Origin: UBA6120 sp964639215
GTDB taxonomy: Bacteria > Bacillota_I > Bacilli_A > RFN20 > CAG-826
Reading direction: 5' to 3'
Assembly (NCBI GenBank): GCA_964639215.1
Contig: CAZXCV010000026.1
Span: 1 to 9,885, forward strand
DNA: 9,885 nt
In this document: in pieces, positions 1 to 5,916 of the stretch
How the letters are laid out: every line of letters starts with the position of its first letter
Position numbering within the stretch: position 1 is the first letter of the stretch
Notes under the pieces: model-generated
Database searches by the model: none
Seen by the model: the letters and a program-made list of their open reading frames with translations, nothing else
What the model was told of the DNA's origin: nothing
Position numbers and translations under genes: made by a program

Positions 1-72
1 CAGTGGTGTAGCGGTTAACATGCCTCCCTGTCACGGAGGAGACCGCGGGTTCGATCCCCGTCTGATCCGCCA
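1..72 (+). tRNA. tRNA-Asp(GTC), 5' end cut by the window edge
   Basis: The anticodon arm is a five-pair stem, cctcc with ggagg, around the seven-base loop ctgtcac, so the anticodon is GTC (Asp). The T arm gcggg-ttcgatc-cccgt is intact. The 3' acceptor strand ctgatcc is followed by discriminator G and an encoded CCA at 70-72. The window begins with cag, which matches acceptor positions 5-7, so only the first four bases (expected ggat) are missing. The adjacent tRNA-Gly suggests this is the end of a tRNA cluster. Confidence 0.95.
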
Positions 73-76
73 TGGC

Positions 77-150
77 GCAGGTGTAGTTCAATGGTAGAAC
101 ATCAGCCTTCCAAGCTGATTACGCGGGTTCGATTCCCGTCACCTGCTCCA
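77..150 (+). tRNA. tRNA-Gly(TCC)
   Basis: Complete cloverleaf. Acceptor strands gcaggtg (77-83) and cacctgc (140-146) pair perfectly, with discriminator T and encoded CCA at 148-150. The anticodon stem tcagc/gctga encloses cttccaa, giving anticodon TCC. The T arm has the standard ttcgatt loop. It lies only 4 bp after tRNA-Asp, so the two are surely processed from one transcript. No terminator-like hairpin is seen between it and the following rdgB gene. Confidence 0.97.
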
Positions 151-218
151 TTTTTTATTTGGAATATCATTTATTTGTTGGTGCCACAGGCATTTATTCG
201 CTATTATTAGAAAGTAAT

Positions 219-830
219 ATGGATTACGAAGTCATCATTGCCACAACGAGTGAAGACAAAATGCGCGAGTTTCGTCATTTTTTCGCTGGGTACTCAATTG
301 CCCTTGCGTCAATGTGTGATATCGATTTAAATTTACCAATTAATGAGAATGGTAACTCCTTCCTTGATAATGCATTGATCAAAGCGCGGGCTGTGGCTCG
401 CTATGTCAATAAACCTGTCCTGGCCGATGACTCGGGACTCCAGATTGAAGCACTCGGAGGTTTTCCTGGCGTTAAATCTGCTCGTTTCATGATTGGAGCT
501 TCGTACGAAGAAAAAATGGCAGCGTTATTAAAAATGCTTGAGCCATATAAAAACCGTCGCGCCCAATTTAGCTGCACACTAGTCTTAATGTATCCCAATG
601 GTGATTACCGCATCTTTATTGGAGCGGCTAGTGGCGTGATCACCGACACCATTCTTGGTCATAATGGCTTTGGTTATGATCCCATCTTTAAATCCGATGA
701 CCTTGGTAAGAGTTTTGGTGAAGCGACACTTGAAGAAAAGAACCGCTATTCGCACCGAGGCAAAGCGGTCGATAAAGCGATTCAATGCATGATGGCTAAT
801 TGTTTAATTAAGAAGAAAAATAACAAATAA
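219..830 (+). CDS. rdgB: XTP/dITP diphosphatase (non-canonical purine NTP pyrophosphatase, RdgB/HAM1 family)
   Basis: Known role of the family: hydrolysis of dITP, ITP and XTP to monophosphate and pyrophosphate in the cytoplasm, keeping deaminated purines out of DNA and RNA. Seen with 203 residues from the ATG at 219: an N-terminal nucleotide-binding strand-loop (IIATT, residues 6-10), a Glu-containing motif ENGNSF (43-48), NALIKA (51-56), the catalytic LADDSG (68-73), GFPGVKSARF (81-90), GFGYDPIF (150-157) and SHRGKA (178-183). Length is normal for the family (about 195-205). The frame is open back to a TTG at 159, but homologues start just before the IIAT strand and the 20 extra residues look nothing like the family, so the ATG at 219 is preferred; its ribosome site (agaaag, 209-214) is weak. 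Oddities: the loop that normally reads T-x-N-x-x-K has Ser11 in place of Asn, and the usual Glu-Gly before the GFGYDP motif is Ala-Ser. The gene follows the tRNAs and converges on eno. Confidence 0.93.
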   Translation: MDYEVIIATTSEDKMREFRHFFAGYSIALASMCDIDLNLPINENGNSFLDNALIKARAVARYVNKPVLADDSGLQIEALGGFPGVKSARFMIGASYEEKMAALLKMLEPYKNRRAQFSCTLVLMYPNGDYRIFIGAASGVITDTILGHNGFGYDPIFKSDDLGKSFGEATLEEKNRYSHRGKAVDKAIQCMMANCLIKKKNNK

Positions 831-864
831 AAAAGAACCTCAAACAAAATGGCTGAGGTTTTTT
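831..864. terminator. Two-way Rho-independent terminator between rdgB and eno
   Basis: A perfect 7 bp stem, aacctca (836-842) with tgaggtt (854-860), encloses an 11-base loop. It is followed by a T run (859-864) on the plus strand and preceded by an A run (829-834) that becomes a T run on the minus strand; these runs can also pair and lengthen the stem. It begins just after the rdgB stop and ends 11 bp before the eno stop, so it can end both converging transcripts. Confidence 0.85.
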
Positions 865-875
865 CATTTAACGAT

Positions 876-2168
876 CTACTTAAGATTTTTTAAGGTGCAT
901 TTGCCGAGGAACATTGCCGATTCGCCAAGTTCATCTTCAATGCGAATCAGTTGATTGTATTTCGCGATGCGATCAGTACGACTCATTGAACCAGTCTTAA
1001 TTTGACCGGCGTTCATGGCTACTGCTAAGTCAGCGATAGTGGTGTCTTCGGTTTCGCCCGACCGGTGGGAAATCACAGTTGTATAGCTCGCGCGTGTTGC
1101 CATATTCATGCAATCAAGCGTCTCGGTTAAAGTTCCAATTTGGTTGACCTTAACAAGAATTGAGTTAGCGATGTTCCGATCAATCCCTTGTTTGAATATC
1201 ATCGGATTTGTGACGAAAATATCATCACCGACGATCTGGATACTTGCGCTGAGCTTCGCAGTTAATTTTTCCCAACCATCCCAATCTTTTTCACTAAGAC
1301 CATCTTCAATCGATACAATTGGGAATTTAGTAATTAAGCGTTCGTACCAGGCAATCATTTCATCGGTTGTTTTAATGCCTTCTTTGCTTTTCTTTAAATC
1401 ATAAACTTTTTTATCCTCATCGTAAAATTCTGAGGCCGCGACATCGAGTGCAATAAAAATATCTTTGCCTGGTTCATAACCAGCTTTTTGAATCGCTTCG
1501 ATAATAACTTCAATCGCTGCTTCATTGCTTGGTAGGTTCGGTGCAAAACCACCTTCATCACCAACAGCAGTAATATGACCTTTTTCTTTCAGTACTTTCT
1601 TAAGGTTATGGAATACTTCAGCGCCCCAACGAATCGCTTCTTTGAATGACGTGGCTCCGAGTGGCATAATCATGAATTCTTGAAAATCAACACTACTATC
1701 AGCGTGCGATCCACCATTGATCACGTTCATCATCGGCACTGGGAGCACTTTGGCATTCACGCCACCGAGATAGCGATATAGTGGCATCCCGTAAAAGTCA
1801 GCAGCTGCCCGGGCACAAGCGAGTGAGACACCAAGCATGGCATTAGCTCCAAGTTTCGACTTAAATGGGGTACCATCAAGTTCGAGTAAGCGTCGATCAA
1901 GAGCAACTTGATCATCAACATAAAGACCTAATAATTCAGGGGCGATGATTTCATTGACATTGTCGACAGCTTTGAGCACACCTTTACCGAGAAAACGCGT
2001 TTTGTCACCATCACGCAGTTCTAAAGCTTCACGTTCACCGGTGCTCGCACCACTTGGTACGATTGCGCGGCCAAAAGCCCCAGAATCGGTCGTTACTTCT
2101 ACTTCAATCGTTGGATTGCCACGAGAGTCAATCACTTCGCGGGCATAAACATCAGTAATAATTGGCAT
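876..2168 (-). CDS. eno: Enolase (phosphopyruvate hydratase)
   Basis: Catalyses 2-phosphoglycerate to phosphoenolpyruvate plus water in glycolysis; cytoplasmic, Mg-dependent. Seen over 430 residues: the N-terminal capping domain begins VYAREVIDSRGNPT and carries the mobile loop SGASTGE (39-45). The barrel domain has every expected active-site residue by motif: His155 in SHAD, Glu164 in QEF, Glu205 in GDEGG, metal ligands Asp242, Glu288 (SIEDG) and Asp315 (VGDD), catalytic Lys340 (VKVNQIGT), His368 in SHRSGET and Lys391 in IKTGS. The open frame begins at an ATG at 2174, but the strong GAGGAGG at 2176-2182 sits one base from that codon and seven bases from the ATG at 2168. Homologues also start MPIITDVYAR, so 2168 is chosen. 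It lies 68 bp after the acyltransferase gene, with its own probable promoter, and ends at a terminator shared with rdgB. Confidence 0.98.
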   Translation of the reverse strand: MPIITDVYAREVIDSRGNPTIEVEVTTDSGAFGRAIVPSGASTGEREALELRDGDKTRFLGKGVLKAVDNVNEIIAPELLGLYVDDQVALDRRLLELDGTPFKSKLGANAMLGVSLACARAAADFYGMPLYRYLGGVNAKVLPVPMMNVINGGSHADSSVDFQEFMIMPLGATSFKEAIRWGAEVFHNLKKVLKEKGHITAVGDEGGFAPNLPSNEAAIEVIIEAIQKAGYEPGKDIFIALDVAASEFYDEDKKVYDLKKSKEGIKTTDEMIAWYERLITKFPIVSIEDGLSEKDWDGWEKLTAKLSASIQIVGDDIFVTNPMIFKQGIDRNIANSILVKVNQIGTLTETLDCMNMATRASYTTVISHRSGETEDTTIADLAVAMNAGQIKTGSMSRTDRIAKYNQLIRIEDELGESAMFLGKCTLKNLK

Positions 2169-2175
2169 ATTCATT

Positions 2176-2182
2176 CCTCCTC
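2176..2182 (-). promoter_or_regulatory. Strong ribosome binding site deciding the eno start
   Basis: Minus-strand GAGGAGG, nearly a full anti-16S match. It is seven bases from the ATG at 2168 but only one base from the ATG at 2174, which settles the start in favour of the second ATG. Confidence 0.85.
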
Positions 2183-2189
2183 ATGGAAA

Positions 2190-2217
2190 TTTATAACTAA
2201 TTGTTATTTTATAACAA
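2190..2217 (-). promoter_or_regulatory. Probable eno promoter with a palindrome over the -35 box
   Basis: On the minus strand TTGTTA (2217-2212, four of six matches to TTGACA) and TATAAA (2195-2190, five of six to TATAAT) are 16 bases apart. Transcription would start a few bases before the GAGGAGG, giving a short leader that keeps the ribosome site. A perfect inverted repeat, ttgttat-ttt-ataacaa (2201-2217), covers the -35 box and part of the spacer and could be a repressor site or just AT-rich symmetry. The promoter call rests on sequence match only. Confidence 0.45.
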
Positions 2218-2236
2218 GATGATAGCTCTTGCTATG

Positions 2237-3037
2237 CTAATCACTATTTTTGGGCAAATATTGGTAATAGGCGACATTGTCGCTTCTTGATAAATATTCT
2301 TTCATGAATTTTAATGTTTGTTCATGCATGATCCGGGCATTATCCTTGCTGGAAAGGTTGGGATTGGGATAGATCGGTGCTCCAATATGAACGTCCATGC
2401 GCGGTGTTCGATATTGTTTAAAAAGTCCCCGAGCTTTTCGATATGTTGTGACCATTGGTACCGCGGGTACATTAAATTTACTGGCATATTGAAAACTCGT
2501 ACTTGGAAATGATCGAATGCCAGTATAATATGGCCAAATATGTGCTTCCGGATACACGGCAATGATGCATTTCTTTTTTAATGCGCTTTCAACCGCATTG
2601 AGAAAACGCATCGAACTTTTAACTGTGTCTGGTAACGGCCAGGCACCTAATCCTCTTGTTAGATATTTAATAAAGGGAATCGACACCGCATCTGGATGAG
2701 CGATAATGTAAGTTTTGCGGGGGCGCCCGATAAAGGCTTGCGGTATGAAGGCATCATAGTGAGCGGTATGATTGCCATAAAGGACATATCCGGTTTTAAT
2801 ACCATCAAGCTGCTTTCTTCCGTGAATGCGAATTCGAAAATAGAAAAAATTCAGCAAATTTAAAATCGGAATCGCGATGAGGTAGAGCAGTAAGAAACTT
2901 CCTAATTTCGCCAACGGATGCTTAAGAAAATATTCATACTCATCGCTGATTTTGATTGCCTTGATATTCGTATTCGCAAAGTCGTCATTCTTTGCGTCAT
3001 CATAATATCTGATCTGTCCGTAACTAACTTTTTTCAT
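2237..3037 (-). CDS. PlsC-type lysophospholipid acyltransferase, membrane bound
   Basis: Probable glycerolipid acyltransferase moving an acyl chain onto a lysophosphatidate or related lipid at the inner face of the membrane. Seen: 266 residues; about 40 polar residues, one hydrophobic segment (about 46-66), then the acyltransferase fold with the H-x4-D motif NHTAHYD (His90, Asp95), motif III as YPEAHIWPYY (162-171) and a VPAVP-like motif IV (190-194). The third motif has PEA where the classic enzymes have PEG, typical, as I recall, of a clostridial/Firmicutes clade annotated as 1-acyl-sn-glycerol-3-phosphate acyltransferase; the substrate is not settled by sequence. Its ATG overlaps the stop of the glycosyltransferase gene as ATGA and there is no strong ribosome site, so translation is probably coupled. 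This pairing suggests both act on the same lipid or glycolipid. It ends 68 bp before eno. Confidence 0.85.
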   Translation of the reverse strand: MKKVSYGQIRYYDDAKNDDFANTNIKAIKISDEYEYFLKHPLAKLGSFLLLYLIAIPILNLLNFFYFRIRIHGRKQLDGIKTGYVLYGNHTAHYDAFIPQAFIGRPRKTYIIAHPDAVSIPFIKYLTRGLGAWPLPDTVKSSMRFLNAVESALKKKCIIAVYPEAHIWPYYTGIRSFPSTSFQYASKFNVPAVPMVTTYRKARGLFKQYRTPRMDVHIGAPIYPNPNLSSKDNARIMHEQTLKFMKEYLSRSDNVAYYQYLPKNSD

Positions 3038-4170
3038 CTGGCTTTTTTCTTATTGATGACGTCGGTAAACATCGCTTCCATTTTGTCAATCGAACCCTTA
3101 ATCGCGAAGCGTTTGGCATATGCGACGTATTGGCTCGCAGCTTTATCTTTAAGTTCCTCATTATCAATCCAATAATCAATTTTATTGGCTAAATCATGGG
3201 GATGTCGATGATCGAATAAATTGAATTTGCTCAATGCAAAAGCATTTGTTGCTGATTGTGGTGAGTCAGATATAACCGGAACGAGTCCGCATGACATTGC
3301 CTCAATGCACGAAATCGCTTCGATTTCCGCATCGCTAGGATGTACATATAAATCGCAGTAATTGATGACTTTAACTAATTCTTCCTTGGGATAAAAGTTG
3401 ATGATTGGTGGATTAGTCAATAGCCGGGCACCAAGATGTTCGATTTGTGCCTGTAGAGGACCAGCACCGGCAAACAACAATTGGATTTGCGCTTGATATT
3501 TCGAATGATGGACGGCTCTGATGAGAAGATCATGCCGTTTTTCACGCGAAAAACGCCCGATGAATAAAATGAGATATTTATCAGCTATATGGGTTGGTTT
3601 TGGTCCTCGGGAGCGCTTGAATAGTGGAATGACACCATTGCTGATGACATACGTTCTTGCTTTATAACCATGTTTTTGTGCGACATGACTAATGAAATTG
3701 CTGGGACAATGAATCGCGTCAACGTATCGATAAAGTACACGGTTCATCGACCAATACACGAGATCATTCGCAAATTTAATATTTTTCAGGTAGAAGTGCG
3801 ATGTGACATTTTCGGCTTGTGTGTGCATTCCAGCAGTAACCGGGACACCGTGCTTAACGCACATCTTGATAGCCGCTTTCCCAAGTGAAAATGGGAGCAT
3901 GATATGAACAACCTCGACACCCTCAAATGCAAGCTGTAGCACTTTTTTATCTGCTTTAGCGATTTTGACGCCATTTTTGGCGATGTATTTATTGAAGATT
4001 CCAAAATTCATCGTCGGAACTTCATAATATCCCGGTTCTGTCGCTGGATTTGGAGAAATAACTTTGACGTCATGACCCCGTTCTTTGAGGTGATTGATTA
4101 AGCGTTTCGCAGTGATAGTCGTGCCATTATTTTCTTCACCGAGCACGTCACAAACAATTAATATTTTCAA
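3034..4170 (-). CDS. GT4-family glycosyltransferase, probably lipid or cell-envelope directed
   Basis: Retaining GT-B glycosyltransferase that uses a nucleotide sugar; the acceptor is unknown but may be a diacylglycerol-type lipid. Seen (numbered from the upstream ATG at 4182): Gly-rich N-terminal loop LGEENNGTT (14-22), an acceptor-side domain to about 195, then the donor domain with GRFSREKR (209-216; Arg210 and Lys215 for phosphate contact), FAGAGPL (237-243), and the E-x7-E motif between Glu286 and Glu294 ending EAMSCG. No signal peptide; basic, with few long hydrophobic stretches, so likely a peripheral membrane enzyme. Start: the ATG at 4182 lacks a ribosome site, while GGAG at 4180-4177 sits six bases before a TTG at 4170 that gives the usual MKILIV start. 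I prefer TTG (378 residues); 4182 remains possible (382). ATGA overlap with the acyltransferase gene downstream; 57 bp after the CoADR gene from this start. Confidence 0.85.
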   Translation of the reverse strand: MKILIVCDVLGEENNGTTITAKRLINHLKERGHDVKVISPNPATEPGYYEVPTMNFGIFNKYIAKNGVKIAKADKKVLQLAFEGVEVVHIMLPFSLGKAAIKMCVKHGVPVTAGMHTQAENVTSHFYLKNIKFANDLVYWSMNRVLYRYVDAIHCPSNFISHVAQKHGYKARTYVISNGVIPLFKRSRGPKPTHIADKYLILFIGRFSREKRHDLLIRAVHHSKYQAQIQLLFAGAGPLQAQIEHLGARLLTNPPIINFYPKEELVKVINYCDLYVHPSDAEIEAISCIEAMSCGLVPVISDSPQSATNAFALSKFNLFDHRHPHDLANKIDYWIDNEELKDKAASQYVAYAKRFAIKGSIDKMEAMFTDVINKKKAR

Positions 4171-4176
4171 AATTTT

Positions 4177-4180
4177 CTCC
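4177..4180 (-). promoter_or_regulatory. Ribosome binding site favouring a TTG start for the glycosyltransferase
   Basis: Minus-strand GGAG ends six bases before the TTG at 4170. It overlaps the ATG at 4182, so it cannot serve that codon. No other purine-rich site is found within 15 bases upstream of 4182. Confidence 0.5.
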
Positions 4181-4227
4181 ATTTAGTGTTGATTCTCATC
4201 ATGTTCGAATTAGCTGACAATTGACAA

Positions 4228-5916
4228 TTATTTATGGTTACACAAAGCATCCATTTTCGAGTTTTCGATTTGATCTCGCGCTTTTTGAGTAAATAATCGG
4301 AAACCGCCAGCGAGACTATAGGCATCATACCCGGCTTGGTGTAAAGTCCGCATTGCTAAATAACTACGCATACCACCATCACATACGATATAAATTTTCT
4401 TGGTTTGATCGAGTTTTTCAAGCTGATATCGCAGATCCTTAAGTGGTATATGGACGCTATTATCAAAGTGGCCTTGGCCGTATTGGTCATCATCGCGCAC
4501 ATCGAGATAAATAATTGATCCATCGGTCGGAAGCCGGGTCATTTCCTCAAGGTAATATTGCTTAACAACACCATCAAGAACGTTCTCAGCAAGATAGCCG
4601 AGCATATTTACCGGGTCTTTACTTGAGCCAACTGGTGGCGCATAGGCGAGATCGATGTCAATCAAATCGCGTGCGTTCATGCGTGCGCGCATCGCTGTTG
4701 CCAGTACATCAATCCGTTTATCAACGCCATCAAATCCGACCGCTTGAGCACCTAAAATCACACCGGTGCCTCGTTCAAATATCAATTTGAGCACAAGGGG
4801 TGTCGCGCCTGGATAATAACTAGCGTGGCTTTTTCCCATCTCGTAGACTTTATCAAGCGTATACCCGGCTTTTTGTGCAGCCGTTTCATTAAGTCCGGTT
4901 GCGGCCACGACGAAATCAAAAAATTTAAGAATTGCGGTCCCTTGGGAACCATGGTATTTTTTTTGTGCTCCCAAGACATTATCTGCCACGAGTCGTCCCT
5001 GACGATTAGCAGGACCAGCTAGTGGAATATAAGCTTCTTGTTGCGTCGTGAATTGCTTCACCAAGATCGCGTCACCGACCGCATAAATATCATGATCGTT
5101 TGTTTGTAAGTATTCATTGACGACCAGGGCATTGCGCGCGTTTACGATCAGACCAGCTTCTTGTGCTAGTTTCGTGTCTGGCAAGACACCGACGGACATA
5201 ATAACCATATCAAAGGACATTTCAGTCGTCCCAATCATCGCTTTAATTGTGTGATTTTCTGTTATGAAAGAACAAACAGCATGATTTAAGAGTAAGGTCG
5301 CCCCTTTAGAACGAATGTAATGATGGATGTCGACGGCCATATCTTCATCGATTGATGCAATGACGTGATTCATCATTTCAACGATGGTTACTTCAATTCC
5401 GCGATGCATCAAGTTCTCAGCCATCTCGAGTCCGATGTAACCCGCACCGACAATTAGTGCTTTTCGAGGCTTATTGACATCAATAAAATCGGTAATTTTG
5501 AACGTGTCCGGCACATTGCGTAACGTAAAAATTAACGGGCTATCAATTCCAGGAAGTGTCGGTATCATCGGTTTCGCGCCTGGAGCCAAAATCAACTTGT
5601 CATACTCTTGAATATTGGTTTCTCCGGTTAAGATGTTTTTAACAAGAACATGTTTATGATACCGATTGATTTCGATTACTTCATGATTAGTTTTGACGTC
5701 AACGTTGAAACGCTGTCGAAACTGCTCGGGTGTTTGAACAATTAACTCATTACGGTCAGTAATGATACCGCCGACGTAATAAGGTAGGCCACAATTCGCG
5801 TATGAGATATATGGGCTTTTTTCATACATGATAATCTCAAGCGATTCATCAAGTCGCCGTAGTCGTGCCGCCGCCGATGCCCCACCGGCGACACCGCCGA
5901 TAATGACAATCTTCAT
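4228..5916 (-). CDS. CoA-disulfide / persulfide reductase with C-terminal rhodanese domain (CoADR-Rhd)
   Basis: FAD-dependent disulfide oxidoreductase of the family that includes CoA-disulfide reductase and the NAD(P)H persulfide reductases; characterised fusions of this type reduce CoA disulfide, CoA persulfide or polysulfide in the cytoplasm. Seen over 562 residues: FAD motif GGVAGGASAAARLRR (7-21); single active Cys42 in SYANCGLPYY; second nucleotide motif GAGYIG (157-162) for NAD(P)H; second FAD motif AVGDA (279-283); dimerisation domain with Tyr367/368 and Tyr425 where CoADR has its CoA-site tyrosines; rhodanese domain from about 460, LDVRDDDQ (471-478) and a loop CDGGMRS with Cys512 as the persulfide-bearing cysteine. 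Length fits the fused class (about 550-565) rather than plain NADH oxidase (about 440-450). Its ATG overlaps the symporter stop as ATGA, with GGAGG seven bases upstream (5928-5924), so both are co-expressed. Only the choice among CoA disulfide, persulfide and polysulfide is uncertain. Confidence 0.92.
   Translation of the reverse strand: MKIVIIGGVAGGASAAARLRRLDESLEIIMYEKSPYISYANCGLPYYVGGIITDRNELIVQTPEQFRQRFNVDVKTNHEVIEINRYHKHVLVKNILTGETNIQEYDKLILAPGAKPMIPTLPGIDSPLIFTLRNVPDTFKITDFIDVNKPRKALIVGAGYIGLEMAENLMHRGIEVTIVEMMNHVIASIDEDMAVDIHHYIRSKGATLLLNHAVCSFITENHTIKAMIGTTEMSFDMVIMSVGVLPDTKLAQEAGLIVNARNALVVNEYLQTNDHDIYAVGDAILVKQFTTQQEAYIPLAGPANRQGRLVADNVLGAQKKYHGSQGTAILKFFDFVVAATGLNETAAQKAGYTLDKVYEMGKSHASYYPGATPLVLKLIFERGTGVILGAQAVGFDGVDKRIDVLATAMRARMNARDLIDIDLAYAPPVGSSKDPVNMLGYLAENVLDGVVKQYYLEEMTRLPTDGSIIYLDVRDDDQYGQGHFDNSVHIPLKDLRYQLEKLDQTKKIYIVCDGGMRSYLAMRTLHQAGYDAYSLAGGFRLFTQKARDQIENSKMDALCNHK

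Noticed and set aside
159..218. Longer rdgB starting at TTG 159
   Set aside because: The 20 extra residues do not resemble the family N-terminus and there is no ribosome site before 159; the site lies only 9 bases from the tRNA-Gly end.
1108..2148. Plus-strand open frames opposite eno
   Set aside because: They are antisense to a highly conserved enzyme, have no ribosome sites and encode protein with no recognisable motif.
2222..2235. Hairpin atagc-tctt-gctat just after the acyltransferase stop, considered as a terminator
   Set aside because: The stem is only 5 bp and no T run follows on the minus strand (it reads CATCTTGTT).
4216..4228. Tandem gacaatt repeat, read on the minus strand as two TTGTCA -35 boxes before the glycosyltransferase gene
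   Set aside because: Only weak -10 partners (CATGAT or GAGAAT) lie at workable distance, so a promoter cannot be supported; two 7 bp copies are too little to call a repeat.
4228..5916. Simple NADH oxidase
   Set aside because: The C-terminal rhodanese domain with Cys512 and the SYANCGLPYY active site fit the CoA-disulfide/persulfide reductase fusion class better.
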